Assembly (NCBI GenBank): GCA_034401795.1
Contig: CM067360.1
Location: 122,093,430-122,157,429, forward strand
Direction of reading: 5' to 3'
From: Chaetoderma sp. LZ-2023a
Taxonomy: Eukaryota > Mollusca > Caudofoveata > Chaetodermatida > Chaetodermatidae
Length of the DNA stretch: 64,000 bases
A program made the position numbers and the translations under genes. The first letter of the stretch is position 1; each line of letters starts with the position of its first letter. Positions 1 to 10,965 of this stretch are shown here, piece by piece. Under the pieces are notes generated by a model. It searched no databases. It saw only the letters and a program-made list of their open reading frames with translations, and had not been told where the DNA came from.

Positions 1-13
1 AGCTTACACTGCC

Positions 14-66
14 TAAGATAGCAACTGCTTACAGTCAAAATAGGTTTTGAGATGTTCAACAGCTGA
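14..66. repeat. Right arm of a palindromic short repeat, cut by window start
   Basis: This segment runs from an AGCAACTG-like centre to ATGTTCAACAGCTG. It matches the right half of the hairpin repeat seen complete at 448-546 and 2153-2254. The left half falls at or before the window edge. It is non-coding. Confidence 0.5.
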
Positions 67-447
67 CCTGTGACTAATCTGACAGGGAGTTATTGCTGTC
101 AATATTTTCTCTTAGCCAAATTATAACTAGTTTAGCCAATGCTTTGCAATGACAACGATCCATCACCACCAGGTAACCTTAGTTCAGCTCCACCTACTAT
201 TTACTCCTTCCTGTTTCATGTCTATTTTTAGAAAGTTGCCCAAGATTATCTTTGTTTTGTCTTGATTATTTTATTCACTGCATTATATCAACGTTATGCA
301 ATAGCTTGTATAGGTACTCTGTATATGTCATCTCCACCAGGTAACTCTAGCTAAGCTCCACCTAATAGTTTGCGTGTGCTGAAATCGATTTATATATTCT
401 GAGTCTTCAGTTCCCAAAATCCCAATTTCAAAGTAACTATACAAGGA

Positions 448-546
448 AGCTGGTGAATAATCTGAAAACTGGGTTTGTCTGGAAGCTGTTGTTGCCTAAG
501 GCGGCAACAGCCTTCAGTCAGATTAGTATCGAGATATTCAACAGCT
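448..546. repeat. Palindromic hairpin repeat (about 100 bp)
   Basis: AGCTGGTGAATAATCTGAAAAC on the left pairs imperfectly with GATATTCAACAGCT on the right around a TTGCCTAAGGCGGCAA centre. It is preceded by TCTAGCTAAGCTCCACC, and the same preface occurs near 165-205 and 2050-2075, so a longer non-autonomous unit with a preface and a hairpin is probably repeated here three times. No coding potential is seen. Confidence 0.6.
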
Positions 547-779
547 GGCCTACAGGCGTGTTTGGCATAAGCATTAACCCCATATTTCCACCATTGCTGC
601 CATCAGACATCAATACAGCTACAGCGCCAAGATGAGGAAGCCACTCTGTAGTCCATTGACTACCTAGACCTGGGTGTCATCTATCCTCTCTTTTCTTTCT
701 CCACTCTTCCCCTGCCAAACCCTAATGCCTGCCAAGTTCCCTTGCTCAACTTGTAGGAAACTCGTAAAAAAAGAACAAC

Positions 780-2030
780 AGAGCACTATTATGCGATTTA
801 TGTAATATCTGAATTCACTTGAAATGCTCTAATCTCAAAATCCCTGACTACACCCATCTTGAAACCAATAACAAATCATGGTGGTGCATCAACTGCAGCA
901 AATCACTGTTCCACTTTAATCACTATGACAATGGTACACACTGTATGCTTGCAATCCTAAATCCACATTGCAAATACAACCGTATGGAACACATTGACCA
1001 GCAAATTATAAACCCTTTTACACTAAATACATGCAAAACAAATGTGACTGACAACAGAACAGATCTAAACATAACGCCACCATCATGTGACGACAAAAAC
1101 ATTCAATGACAATTTAATAGTATCCAAGGAACAAGTCATCGTTTTCCTCTTACACGCCGACATATGATCACTCCTGAAGAACACTGACAGGTTAAACTGC
1201 CTTCTAGAACTGATTGCACATAAATTTGGAATTATTGGAATTACTTAGACATGACTAAAAGCAACTTCACCTACTAACGTTGTAGATATAAAAAAAGTAC
1301 ATGTTTATTGAAAAGCATAGAAAAGTTAGAAAGGGTGGTGGTGTAGGCATGTGCATCACGGATAATATTCAGTACACTGAGCGTGAGGATCTTTCTGTTC
1401 TGGGCCCAAATTTTGAATCATCGTTTATAGAAATCCCAACAGAAAAAGGTAAAAATAAAATAATAGGCATTATCTATTGCGCGCCAAAGTGACAAAAGAA
1501 AATTTATTGACCTATTAGGAGCAACATTAGATGATATTTAAAAAGAAAACAAAACAGTCTACCTCATGGGTGATTTCAATATTGACCTGATGGTACAAAG
1601 CGGCTCTCATTCACAAAGTTTTACAAATTTGCTAAAGGCACATTCCTTTTATCCAAACATAACTAAGCCGACCAGAAATACTGAGAGTTCGGCTAGATGG
1701 CTAGAACTATTGATAATATATTCGGTAATAATATCAGTTTCATCAACAAAGCACGTTCGGGAATTTTCGTAACAGACACATCAGATCACCTACCAATTTT
1801 TATCCTGGAAAAAAACCCCAGTCAAACTACAGTAGACCATTTAAAAACGGAAAAATTATGTGTAGATAAATGAGTCAGGTCAACATTGAAAAATTTTAAA
1901 GGCCATGTCTGGGGTAGACTGGAACCAAGTGATAGATATAGAGTAATGTGATGATGCCTACAATAAGCTCCACAACATATGCACTAACATCTTTGAGCAC
2001 GGTGTTCCCCAGGAAAGAAAAGAAATGGGC
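780..2030 (+). pseudogene. LINE (family A) ORF2 5' part: EEP endonuclease remnant
   Basis: This is a decayed apurinic-like endonuclease domain of a non-LTR retrotransposon, the enzyme that nicks the target DNA. The reading moves between frames. Around 1195-1265 a stretch reads like the family's 'I-G-I-T-E-T-W-L' block with a stop in it. 1301-1492 holds RKGGGVGMCI and a segment ending GIIYCAPK. 1566-1772 starts MGDFNIDL, the GDFN catalytic block. 1770-1800 retains the TSDHLPIF block. 1930-2025 gives a pre-RT linker (CTNIFEH...PQERKEMG). At least four frameshifts or stops are needed, so it is dead. The reverse transcriptase core is missing: the sequence passes through a hairpin repeat straight into the LINE C-terminus at 2265. 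The clade is probably Jockey/CR1/L2-like, which cannot be settled by eye. Confidence 0.75.
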
Positions 2031-2152
2031 CTTTCCATTTTTAGCTATTCCCTGCCCATCTCTAGCTAAGCTCCACCCACACCTCGCTCGTGTTCGGATC
2101 GATCGATCTCTGAACTCCCTGACTATCGATCTTAAGAAAACTACACAGGTAA

Positions 2153-2254
2153 GCTGTTGAATATTTTGAAACTAATTTCACTGGGTGCTGATGCTGCTTG
2201 CTGCCTAAGGCAGCAATAGCACCCAGTCAAATTAGTTTCAAAATATTCAACAGC
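2153..2254. repeat. Near-perfect hairpin repeat (102 bp)
   Basis: GCTGTTGAATATTTTGAAAC on the left is matched by its reverse complement at 2235-2254. The arms are about 36 nt with one mismatch, around the centre TTGCTGCCTAAGGCAGCAA. It sits where the reverse-transcriptase core of the surrounding LINE is missing. Related cores occur at 448-546, 37774-37857 and 60120-60175. Confidence 0.8.
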
Positions 2255-2264
2255 ATGTTTCTTA

Positions 2265-2855
2265 AATAGCAAAGAATTACAAAGACATACAAAGAACCTG
2301 ACCGGGGGCAAACACATTGAGGTAGTCACAGCTAAAGTAGCAAGAGGCATGGGGGGTCATTCAAAGGCTAAAGCCATACCTAACACAAGCCACTATTAAA
2401 ACCCTGTACTCCACACTGATCCTTCCTCAACTCACATACTGCAATGCCATCTGGACTAACACACAAAAAGGCAAATTAACAAAAATACAAAGCATGTAGA
2501 AAAATGCATTAAAATGTTCTCAAAAACAGCAAAGGGTCAAAACATCTTCAAAAACACAAAAACTTCTTAAACTCACAGACATGGGTAAGTCACAGATGAT
2601 CAACATTGCCAGATCCTTTCATCACAAAATCCTACCTAAATCTATAACCCACAGCTTTGCAAACAGCATCGAAATCCACACATACAACACTAGGAACAAA
2701 CATGATCTCCACATTAGATACACACGAACAGACACAGGAAAACACAGAATTTCAGTTGGTGCCATCAAAGCGTGGAATAACAGAGATAAACAAACACTAA
2801 CACTAAAATCATACAAAGACATAATTAAAACTAGCATACTCAATACATACTAGAT
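2265..2855 (+). pseudogene. LINE (family A) C-terminal remnant
   Basis: This is the 3' portion of the same LINE family. It opens with a frame reading like HIEVVTAKVAR, the region after the RT palm that usually reads HIE.V.SKVAR, and continues through TYCNAIWTNTQKG. It ends with the 90-codon open stretch at 2581-2853, whose C-terminal half has YNTRNKHDLHIRY and GAIKAWNN, the conserved end of such ORFs. Two homologous copies exist here: 23300-23835 on plus, and a split minus copy at 11590-11822 plus 13785-14540. Several stops make it non-functional. Confidence 0.75.
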
Positions 2856-2939
2856 GTGGACAACCAACTAAACAGCTATCATTACATAATGACATGATAA
2901 CCAAGATCACACACTTCCTGTATCATTGCCATAGCTACT

Positions 2940-3018
2940 ACCATAACAACAACAGCAACAACAACAACAACAACAACTACTGCTGCTACTACTACTCCTA
3001 CTACTACTACTCCTACTC

Positions 3019-3091
<73 letters not shown>

Positions 3092-3287
3092 CACTACTAC
3101 TACTACTACGACCACCACCACTACCACCACCACCACCACCACTACTACCACCACCACCACCACTACTACCACCACCACTACTACTACTATTACAGCTACT
3201 ACAACTACCACCACCACTACTACTGCTACTACAACTACTACCACCACCACTCCGCCACCACCACCACTATTATTACTACTGCCACTG

Positions 3288-3357
<70 letters not shown>

Positions 3358-3365
3358 AACATCAT
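2940..3365. repeat. Compound trinucleotide microsatellite (CAA/CTA/CAC)n
   Basis: About 425 bp of three-base repeats switch between CAA, CTA and CCA units, with long pure CTA runs at both ends. The long open frames across it, poly-Val on one strand and poly-Tyr/His/Thr on the other, are composition artefacts. Confidence 0.95.
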
Positions 3366-3589
3366 AATACACTATTACTGCTATCGCGACTACTGCTTCC
3401 TTCAAACGGACGCACCTCAACAAGTGCTACTACTGAATAGCAACCTACGGGTTGAGCTTTGGTAATTGGCATGCATGGCCCCTCCCCTTCCTTCTCCCCC
3501 TCCCACCCCACCCCCACCCACAAATGCAAATCTCTAAGCTCAATAACTAAAAGGCAAAAACATAGATGTATTGTATCGTTTGTTCTTTT

Positions 3590-3805
3590 TTCTTTTAGCT
3601 ATGTCAACCTAGCTCAGTAGTATATTTGTACATTCACAAGTATATCTCACATTCTATGTTAAGCTGTGTATGTAATTGTATATGTATGTTTAATGTTAGG
3701 TGTCTGCCACCACTATAGGCAATACCTTCAGCGAACAACCTGTATTGAAAATATGTAAATTCGTATCCAAGAAGCAAATAAATAATATTGAATCTTGAAT
3801 CTTGC
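3590..3805 (+). mobile_element. LINE 3' UTR tail
   Basis: This sequence ends in AATAAATAATATTGAATC followed by TTGAATC-type short tandem units, the kind of 3' end carried by many CR1/L2-like LINEs. A reverse-oriented equivalent with AAGATTC units occurs at 22504-22535. No ORF is retained. Confidence 0.5.
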
Positions 3806-4038
3806 ATCTTGGGTCTACATAAATCTCCATCATTTGTAAGGATGTTATTGGATCTAGTCCGTTCTATCCATCTTATAATTTCTACCATTTTCCATTTTTT
3901 ATAATCACATAGTTACATAGTCCTCTTCTGCTTGTTAGGCTATGCAGCCTGTAGCAGGTCTGCACTACAGCGGTCGAGGCCACACACAATAGATTCCCCG
4001 ATCATGCCCGTCCGTTTCTGCCATTTAGTAGCCGCCAT

Positions 4039-4085
4039 CAACAGGTTGATTATTATGCTACAGTAGCATAATAATCAACCTGTTG
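4039..4085. repeat. Perfect 22-bp palindrome with 3-bp loop
   Basis: CAACAGGTTGATTATTATGC continues to a CTA-CAG-TAG centre and returns as the exact reverse complement. Arms are 4039-4060 and 4064-4085. It lies exactly at the start of the LINE open frame, so it may be a fold-back junction left by truncated insertion or an inversion. Confidence 0.9.
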
Positions 4086-5013
4086 GTAGTGGATATTCAG
4101 TCTCTGTGGAAGACCTACATTAATCCACGACTGTTGTGTGGATCGGAGATCTCTAAACTGGAGAACAAGAACATCTACAAGTTAGCATTATTTCAAAAGA
4201 GGCAGATGTGGCGGTTCCAAAATCTCCCAGATTCGACAGCTGGTATAGCAGTGCTATTTCTTATTGGTATGTTCCCATTTGAGGCAGAAATAGATAAAAG
4301 GGATCTGACTCTACTCCGAAACTGCTTACAAGATCAAGACAGTATAGAGTATCAAGTGGCCTTCCATCAGTTTGCCATCAAATCTGCAACGTCAGACAGC
4401 TGGCTTGTGTACATAAACAGAATCCTAGACAAATACAGCCTACCAACAGCACAAAAACTGCTTAATATTCCACCAACAAGATCAGAGTGGAAAAGAACAG
4501 TGAGAAGGGCAGTTCGTGCACACCGGAGAGAGAAGCATCAGAAAGAGATGAGAGAGCATCAATATTGCACCATTCGGTGCATGCCCCCAGATACATTAGA
4601 TAATGAACATGTCGCATATGTGTGGACCAGTTCCCTGGATTCAGTCCCGGGAAACGGTGAAGGCTAGGGTGACGGTAAAGTCAATGTGCGGAGTCTTACA
4701 CTCCCAAACTCACGAGGTAAGATGTGGCAGATCATAGCCAGTGTGCAGACTGTGCAATGTAGAGGTCGAGAACAGAGAGCGCTTTCTGTTAAAGTGTGAA
4801 AGACTGAATGATGTTTACAGTTCTCACATGGCTAGACTAGAAGAGCTACTAAGAGAATATGAGACAGATGACCTGTTGGAAGAAATAGACAGCGTAATGC
4901 AAATACTGCTTGACGTAGCCCATGAAAATCTCCCCTTATGTGTACTGGCAAGGGGTTTGGTTGAGAGGATTGGCAGAGACATGATTTATTTACTATATAC
5001 GCGACGGCTGTTC
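4086..5013 (+). pseudogene. LINE C-terminal region with CCHC-type zinc motif, split by solo LTR
   Basis: This is the C-terminal half of a non-LTR retrotransposon polyprotein. 4083-4667 starts near 'LWKTYINPRLLCG', followed by the RRIQ-LP-like block (MWRFQNLPDST). It continues with IGMFPFEAEI and the '.LDKYSLPTAQKLL..PP' block, the usual order after the RT thumb. A frameshift leads to 4741-5013 with C-x2-C (CRLC) and a following Cys (LLKCERL), the terminal zinc motif, although the usual His position reads Arg. The frame then runs into the solo LTR at 5014. Its probable continuation lies after that LTR at 9599. It is inactive. This is a different family from the LINE at 780-2855. Confidence 0.7.
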
Positions 5014-5569
5014 TGTAGCTCGCGGGGTAGCCTTGGGCCATTCTGGTGTCTGTTGTCGACTCGCCGCTCCGCATGTGCATCGTGCAAGTGATGAAGTTGG
5101 TTAGCTCCCGGTCTCGGGGTTACGGATCCGGTGCGACACTGCCCTATGGGTAACAAAGACCAGCTCCTAAAGCCGGTGGAACTCAATCGTTCCAGTGGGG
5201 CCGTGCGACCATCGTTGCGAACATTAAACACTACAGTCTCATCCCATGAGTTGGTGTCACCGGTATGCCTGTCCATAGCAATTTTGAGATCTATGGACTT
5301 ACAAGATTTGATGGTGACCTAACCTAAATAAGCTTATACAATTAATTTACCTAAAACAGACCGTCAAGCTTGCTAGATACAATGAGCATTCGAAAATACA
5401 AGACATAGAGACAGGCTGATGAACTTTTAAATGTGGGACCACCGGAGGTACCACACAGACTCGCAGGTCCGCAGAGGTACCCCTGTAAAGGAGGCTCCCG
5501 CATACGAGATCACTAATTAACTTAATATATGTTATTATACCTCTAAGCTGAAAAGGAAAAAGGAAAATA

Positions 5570-5705
5570 TCCTTTTTTTGTGGCGAGAGCCTATGTGCCT
5601 CGCGCGGGCATTACTTCTGATGCTGTATTTCTTGGTGAGAAGTGGTAGCCTCACGCGGGCCGCCATCACTGGATCCTTGCGAGAGGCAAGTGCCTCGCGC
5701 GGGCC
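5570..5705. repeat. Triplicated CTCGCGCGGGC motif within the LTR
   Basis: GTGCCTCGCGCGGGC, AGCCTCACGCGGGC and GTGCCTCGCGCGGGC occur at about 5595, 5650 and 5690. Each is preceded by GAGAG or GAGAA, forming an imperfect palindrome of about 26 bp. The sister LTR has a single copy near 19117-19141. Such reiteration in an LTR could be enhancer-like, but that is inference. Confidence 0.5.
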
Positions 5706-7470
5706 TCCGTCACAGGAAAATGCTACCACCGCTTAAAGCTGTGGTTATATTCAACCAACGAGCTGTAAAGAAAAGACCATCCTAGTGAAACTATAACTAA
5801 AATGTTGCGTGCTGTTTTACGTGAAGACGGGACGAACGATTCCCGAGTGATTCCCACGTCACCGTCTTATGTCAGTCCAAGATACTGAATTAGTTGGTGC
5901 CACTTGTATTTCTGGGGCCTTCTGCTATGCTTAACCTATCAGTTAGGTTTTTAAAGACAAGAACTATTTTAGGCCGCAAATGGTGGGGTTTCCTACCTAT
6001 CTTTGAACATGGCTCCCGTGAGAAGCCTTGGAAATCATCCACCTCCGAGGACAGCACGTGTACATGTTACTAGGTAAGACATCCGAGATTGGTGAGAATC
6101 CGGATGCAAAACTTCGCAACAACATAAAACGTCACAGGACAATGGCTACTTTTCACATAAGCATTTTTAAGCAACTGAGTCATAGTTACAGTGGGGGTTG
6201 GAGAGACGAATATCCACCGTGAATGTCCTTCCCGAAAGGGCATGGCAGATTCCAACATCTTGCCCAGACATTCCTACAGAATTCAGTGGAGATGCACATC
6301 TCGCCCGTCACCAAGTCTTACAGAGCTAACTTTTGACCTGATGTTATACACAAGTTGCCCAATATGCACTGCGGTGCGGGAAAGATCTTCTAAGGGATGT
6401 AAAAGATCGATGGTTAAAATATGTTTTCGCAGTGCTTCCTACATTGGCATGGATAATTAACTACTAGGTATCAAAAGATACACGGGAGGTGTGTGTGACA
6501 CCACACCTTGCCCATCACCGCTCAGAAACCTCCAATATTTTCCTAGGGTCGGATCAGTCCATGTTGCGGATAGGGATATCCAAACAATTAAGAAGCCATA
6601 AGGCTTAGTGGAACATGAAGAGAGACAATAACTGTATAAATATGAGGCCCTATAGGTATATTGGCCAATTTTACACAACCTTGCCAGAGTGCGGGGCTAT
6701 ATTACTGCAACAACCGGAAAAGAGGCGTACACTATATGTCTCCAAACGAAGAAATTTTCTCTAATCATATTAAACCTATCCTATTGAGCTGAATAGTCAG
6801 GTTTAGTCGGTAACATGCCGAGCTAAACAAAGTTATAGCACGGGCAGCGACATTAGTGAAATGTGTTGGTGGCGGGAGAAAATGATGCGTATATAATGTT
6901 GCTGTATAGTATTTCCTAAATGCTCTGCGGTCCTAAGTTTTCTACAAATAAACAAAACATATCAACGTGTGGCTACTAGGCATATACTAAACTAACCAAA
7001 TACAAAAAAAACCAATGTGAAATGATCAGAATAATAATAGTAATACAGATTGATAGACCTATTATGGTGCGGTTAGTGAAAACACCTTACAGTAAACTAA
7101 AAATAACTATGAACAGATAAAGAAATTATAACTAGAGGTCCTAAGACCGTTACAGTGCCTTTTAGTCATTGGGACCATTTACAAAGATAAAATACATTCA
7201 TTACTGTTGTAATTAACAAATGAATTGAGAATGTTACCTAAAGTTACTTGAATACTCGGTAGCCATTCTTAAGGACGGGCTATCGTGTTGCTAAAATTGA
7301 TACGTCACCTGCGGTGGGTGGGAAACTGCTGCTGTACCACAGGAGAGAAACTGACCGAAACAGATGTCAATTCTTAATAACTGAATTGTCCGTGGGTACT
7401 GCAAGCAGATCCCGACTGTTCGGCCCCTGGCCGAGGATGTTCCTGATTTACTGAAATCGTCCCTTTTTAT

Positions 7471-8969
7471 CCCCGCCCCCTCCCCCGGTCTGGAACACGG
7501 TGGGGGGTGGGGGTGGGGGGGGGGGAATATAGCGATCAGCATGTCTGTCCGTCCGTCTGTACCCATCTTGTCAACACAACTCCTGCTAGAGGTCTCAATG
7601 GATTAACTTAAAATTGTGTCCACCTTATCAGTATCATGTGCGGATGTGCATGTGCTTTTTTCGCGTCTGAAATATTGTTCATTACAGAGTTATCTCCCTT
7701 TATATATCTTAAAGCCGATACATAAACTGCATTGCCAATCATTTCTTGTCAACGCAACTCCTGCTAGAGGTCTCAATGGATTAACTTAAACTTTTGTCCA
7801 CATTATCAGTATCATGAGCGGATGTGCATGTGCTTTTTTGCATCAGAAATATTATTCATTACAGAGTTATCCCCCTTTATATATCTTAAAGCCGATACAT
7901 AAACTGCATTGCGTTCATTTCTTGTCAACACAACTCCTCTTACAGTTTAGCTCCGATTCCTTTGAAAATTGCTACGTGTTATCATTACGACGTGAAGGTG
8001 TTCTTGTGCTATCCGTATGCCTGTACGTCCATCCGTCTGTCCAAAATGTATGTATGTCTGTCTGTCACTCCATCCATCTCTGACAATCATTTCTTGTCAA
8101 CGCAACTCCTCCTAGAGGTCTCAATGGATTAACTTTACCTTTTGTCCACATTATCAGTATCATGTGTTATCCATATACCTGTACGTCCATCCATCTGTCC
8201 AAAATGTATGTATGTCCGTCTGTCACTCCATCCATCTCTGACACTCATTTCTTGTCAACGCAACTCCTCCTAGAGGTCTCAATGGATTAACTTTACCTTT
8301 TGTCCACATTATCACTATCATGTGAAGATGTGCATGTGCTTTTTTCATGCCCAAAAAATTATTCATTAGAGTTATCACCCTTAACTCATACAGTTTAGCT
8401 GCGATTCTTTTGAAACTTGGTAAGTGTTATCATTACGACATGGAGATGTGCATGTGCTATCCGTATACTTGTACATCCATCCATCTGTCCAAAATGTATG
8501 TTCGTCTGTCGGTCCATCCTTGTCAATGCAACTCCTACAGTTTGGTTACAATTCTTTTGAAACATGGTAAATCTAGTCATTACCATCCGAAGATGTGCAC
8601 GCGCTTTTTTGCGGCCAGAAAATTATTCATTACAGCGTTATCTGCCTTTAAATACCTTTAAGGCGATATATAAACTGCAGTACCAATCATTTCTTGTCAA
8701 CACAACTACTACAATTTAGCTGTGATTCTATTGAAACTTAGTAAGGATTCTCATTACCACTTGAAGATGTGCATGTGCTATCCGTATGCCTGTACATCCA
8801 CGCGTCTGTATAGAATTTATGTGTGTCAGTCTGTCGGTCCGTCCATCTCTGGCAATCATTTCAAGATGTCAACACAACTATAGTTTAGCTACGATGTATG
8901 TTTATCTGAAATGTTGCGATCCGGGGAGGGGGGGGGGGGTGAGAATATGCCGTCTTTTGATGGCTCTTG
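7471..8969 (+). mobile_element. Non-autonomous tandem-core element inserted in the solo LTR
   Basis: The insertion begins CCCCGCCCCC, has a G-rich partner making a hairpin head, then a GTCTGTCCGTCCGTCTGT stretch. An array of diverged 150-180 bp units follows (TTCTTGTCAAC.CAACTCCT near 7572, 7745, 7920, 8093, 8250, 8515 and 8693), and it ends GGCTCTTG. TTAT flanks it (7467-7470 and 8970-8973). The homologous LTR reads CTCTTTTTATACTCC near 21650 with no insertion, which gives a direct empty site. The architecture resembles the tandem-core 'pearl'/HINE-type elements of molluscs. No protein is encoded. Confidence 0.7.
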
Positions 8970-9598
8970 TTATACTCGCTGAAACGTCAGGACTGGCTGC
9001 CTCAACCAATCAAAATTAGCTGAACCAACCAATCAGCGTCCTAGAAACTCGTGACGTGTACACGATTATCTAATTATTGCAATATATATAGATGCGTGCT
9101 ATGACGTCAGGGGTCACGTGTACACAAAGCACTTATTATCTAGATATACGTATATATATACGTATTTACGACAGTATTTCTATATTACGAGTATATTTTG
9201 AAGGGGGAAACGGCGATAACTCAGCCATTTCTGGATCGATTTTAAAATGGTTTACATATTTAGAAAGCTCGTCGGATTCTGGTCTTTATCAATGCCAGAT
9301 TCAACGAGAACGGTTAATTATTAAAAATTACAAAGCACCAGCTCGGTACACTAAAAGTGCTGCTCGCTCTTGGTCGTGCTATATTTACGCGCTCTCTGCT
9401 TACACAGCGACACGTGCGCTACGCGTTTTAACGAACTTGGTCGTTTTGACAACGAAATCTCTCTCATAGGCTTATACACCCTTATTGCTCTACCCAGGGG
9501 GAGGGGGCGTGCTTATAGGAACGAATCCAGGACGGGTGGCCCGTACCCTGCTTGACTGGGACGGCCAGTACCCGACCGGCCGATCCGCGCTACAGTTC

Positions 9599-9735
9599 TT
9601 AATGAGATAAGTAAGCAGAAGACGGACGACTTGACAGTAAATAAAATCCAGCAGCGAAATAAACTAATGAAATCAAAAGATAGCATAGGAATCGCCTTCA
9701 AACAGTTGATAAGCCGATTCAGCAACAAGTAACGA
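9599..9735 (+). pseudogene. Probable end of the LINE interrupted by the solo LTR
   Basis: Directly after the GTTC duplication, DNA resumes that is absent from the other LTR copy. One frame is open (VLNEISKQK...NKL...FSNK) to a stop near 9730. Removing the LTR and one GTTC joins this to the LINE at 4086-5013. The join is inferred from the TSD. The protein is not recognisable enough to prove it. Confidence 0.4.
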
Positions 9736-9814
9736 TTCATCGCGATATCAACTTACCTTGTCTGACAAGGGTGGTTCCGTTAAGGGAGGAAATTCTACTC
9801 AAGGTTAGACAAAG

Positions 9815-10125
9815 ATATGAATTGAATTGAGTTGACTCTGCATTTATTTGGCTGAATGATATTTACAGTATATATTGTGCATACAGGGAGTCCACTAGAA
9901 GCATAGCCTATGTACCGTAGAACCATTACATAAACATACATAAAACAATAGTATATACTATATAGACGACAAAAGAACAGTATAACAGGCAGTCGACATT
10001 ATAACATACACAGACATACTAACAAAACATTAACATTCCACCTAGTGTTTTTCAATTAGTTGATGCATTGCATAGAAGCATAGACTATGTAATACATATG
10101 CTTTCTACTCATCACGCTGTGGGTA
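9815..10125 (-). mobile_element. LINE 3' UTR tail, antisense
   Basis: On the minus strand this ends in AACTCAATTCAATTC-type pentamers and contains AGTGGACTCCCTGT. The same AGTGGACTCCCTGTTA text precedes the AATCA pentamer tail at 24988-25010 on plus. It is therefore probably a LINE 3' UTR family with two oppositely oriented copies. No ORF is present. Confidence 0.5.
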
Positions 10126-10169
10126 GGAAAGGGTCGGGGTGGGGTGGGGTGGGGGAGGCTTCCTGCTTC

Positions 10170-10170
10170 A

Positions 10171-10247
<77 letters not shown>
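10170..10247. repeat. (TTA)n microsatellite
   Basis: About 75 bp of uninterrupted TTA units sit after a GGGGTGGGG-rich stretch and grade into degenerate ATC/ATT trinucleotides up to about 10370. Confidence 0.95.
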
Positions 10248-10251
<4 letters not shown>

Positions 10252-10412
10252 AGTATTATCATCATCAGCACTATTATAATTATTAGCATTCTATAACTAT
10301 TTTACAGGTAGCATCACAACTATTACTATCATTAATGATTATTATGATAATCATCATCATCACTATAATTAACATTGACTAGACCTTTCTTTGATCCAGA
10401 GAGCTTAAAAAT

Positions 10413-10705
10413 ATGATGAGGTTCAGGAGCCCACGACTGCATGATCCCTACGACGAAAGTTGGACAAAAATGCCCAAGTGATTTAGGAGATACGTTTTAG
10501 AGGATTTTCAGAAAGTGAAAGATGAACCTAAACAAGATTGGATAAATCAAGATACCTGCGAGAAGTGCCCATCACCATACAATCCTTTCATTAACATTTT
10601 GTTGAAGCCTGGCCATTACTAGAGGATGAGTGGTGTTTCAATGGCTTTCAAGACATTTTTAGAAATCAGTTGCAGGATGGGCACCAGAGAAATCACTATT
10701 ATCAT
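10413..10705 (+). pseudogene. Possible broken protein-coding remnant, unknown family
   Basis: Starting at two Met codons the frame reads MMRFRSPRLHDPYDESWTKM and meets an in-frame TGA at 10479. It continues RRYVLEDFQKVKDE and DTCEKCPSPYNPFINILL to TAG at 10620. After a one-base shift it reads EDEWCFNGFQDIFRNQLQDG. The balanced composition with Cys, Trp and charged residues, bracketed by simple repeats, looks more like a former coding segment than chance. I do not recognise the family. It could be a host pseudogene exon or part of a LINE. Splice sites were not convincing. Confidence 0.3.
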
Positions 10706-10965
10706 CAACTTCGTCTTCATCTATCGTCACTATAGTAATCATTATCAACAAAAAAACCCACCCCAACAACTACAACACGTAGCAACAGACATCAGCATTA
10801 GCACTAGTATCATCATCATCATCATCATCACGATCACTACCATTACCAGCGTCACTACTATCATCATTGCTCTCAACAACAATAATAATAACAACACCAA
10901 CAACTACAACAGATGTCAATACTAATATTAATATTATCATCATCACTATCATTAACATTATAGTT
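10690..10965. repeat. Degenerate ATC/AAC trinucleotide-rich tract
   Basis: A low-complexity run of ATC, AAC and ATT triplets. The frames across it (poly Ile/Thr/Asn) are artefacts. Confidence 0.8.

Larger units (their letters stand above)
5014..9594 (-). mobile_element. Solo giant LTR of a Ty3/gypsy-like element
   Basis: The segment begins TGTAGC and ends GCTACA, the TG...CA inverted ends of LTRs, and is flanked on both sides by GTTC (5010-5013 and 9595-9598), as expected for a 4-bp target duplication. Its sequence is homologous along most of its length to the LTR at 18607-22208: shared blocks include CCAGTGGGGCCGTGCGACC, the GCATGTTCTAGG-type region, GATTTTAAAATGGTT and GGCCGATC near the end. 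Read on the minus strand this is the transcriptional orientation of the related full element. It holds a nested 1.5-kb insertion at 7471-8969, so the LTR proper is about 3.1 kb. No internal region remains, so it is a solo LTR. Open frames inside it have no recognisable product. Confidence 0.8.

Noticed and set aside
2882..3423. Long poly-Val and poly-Tyr/His/Thr open frames
   Set aside because: They are translations of a trinucleotide microsatellite, in which stop codons simply do not occur.
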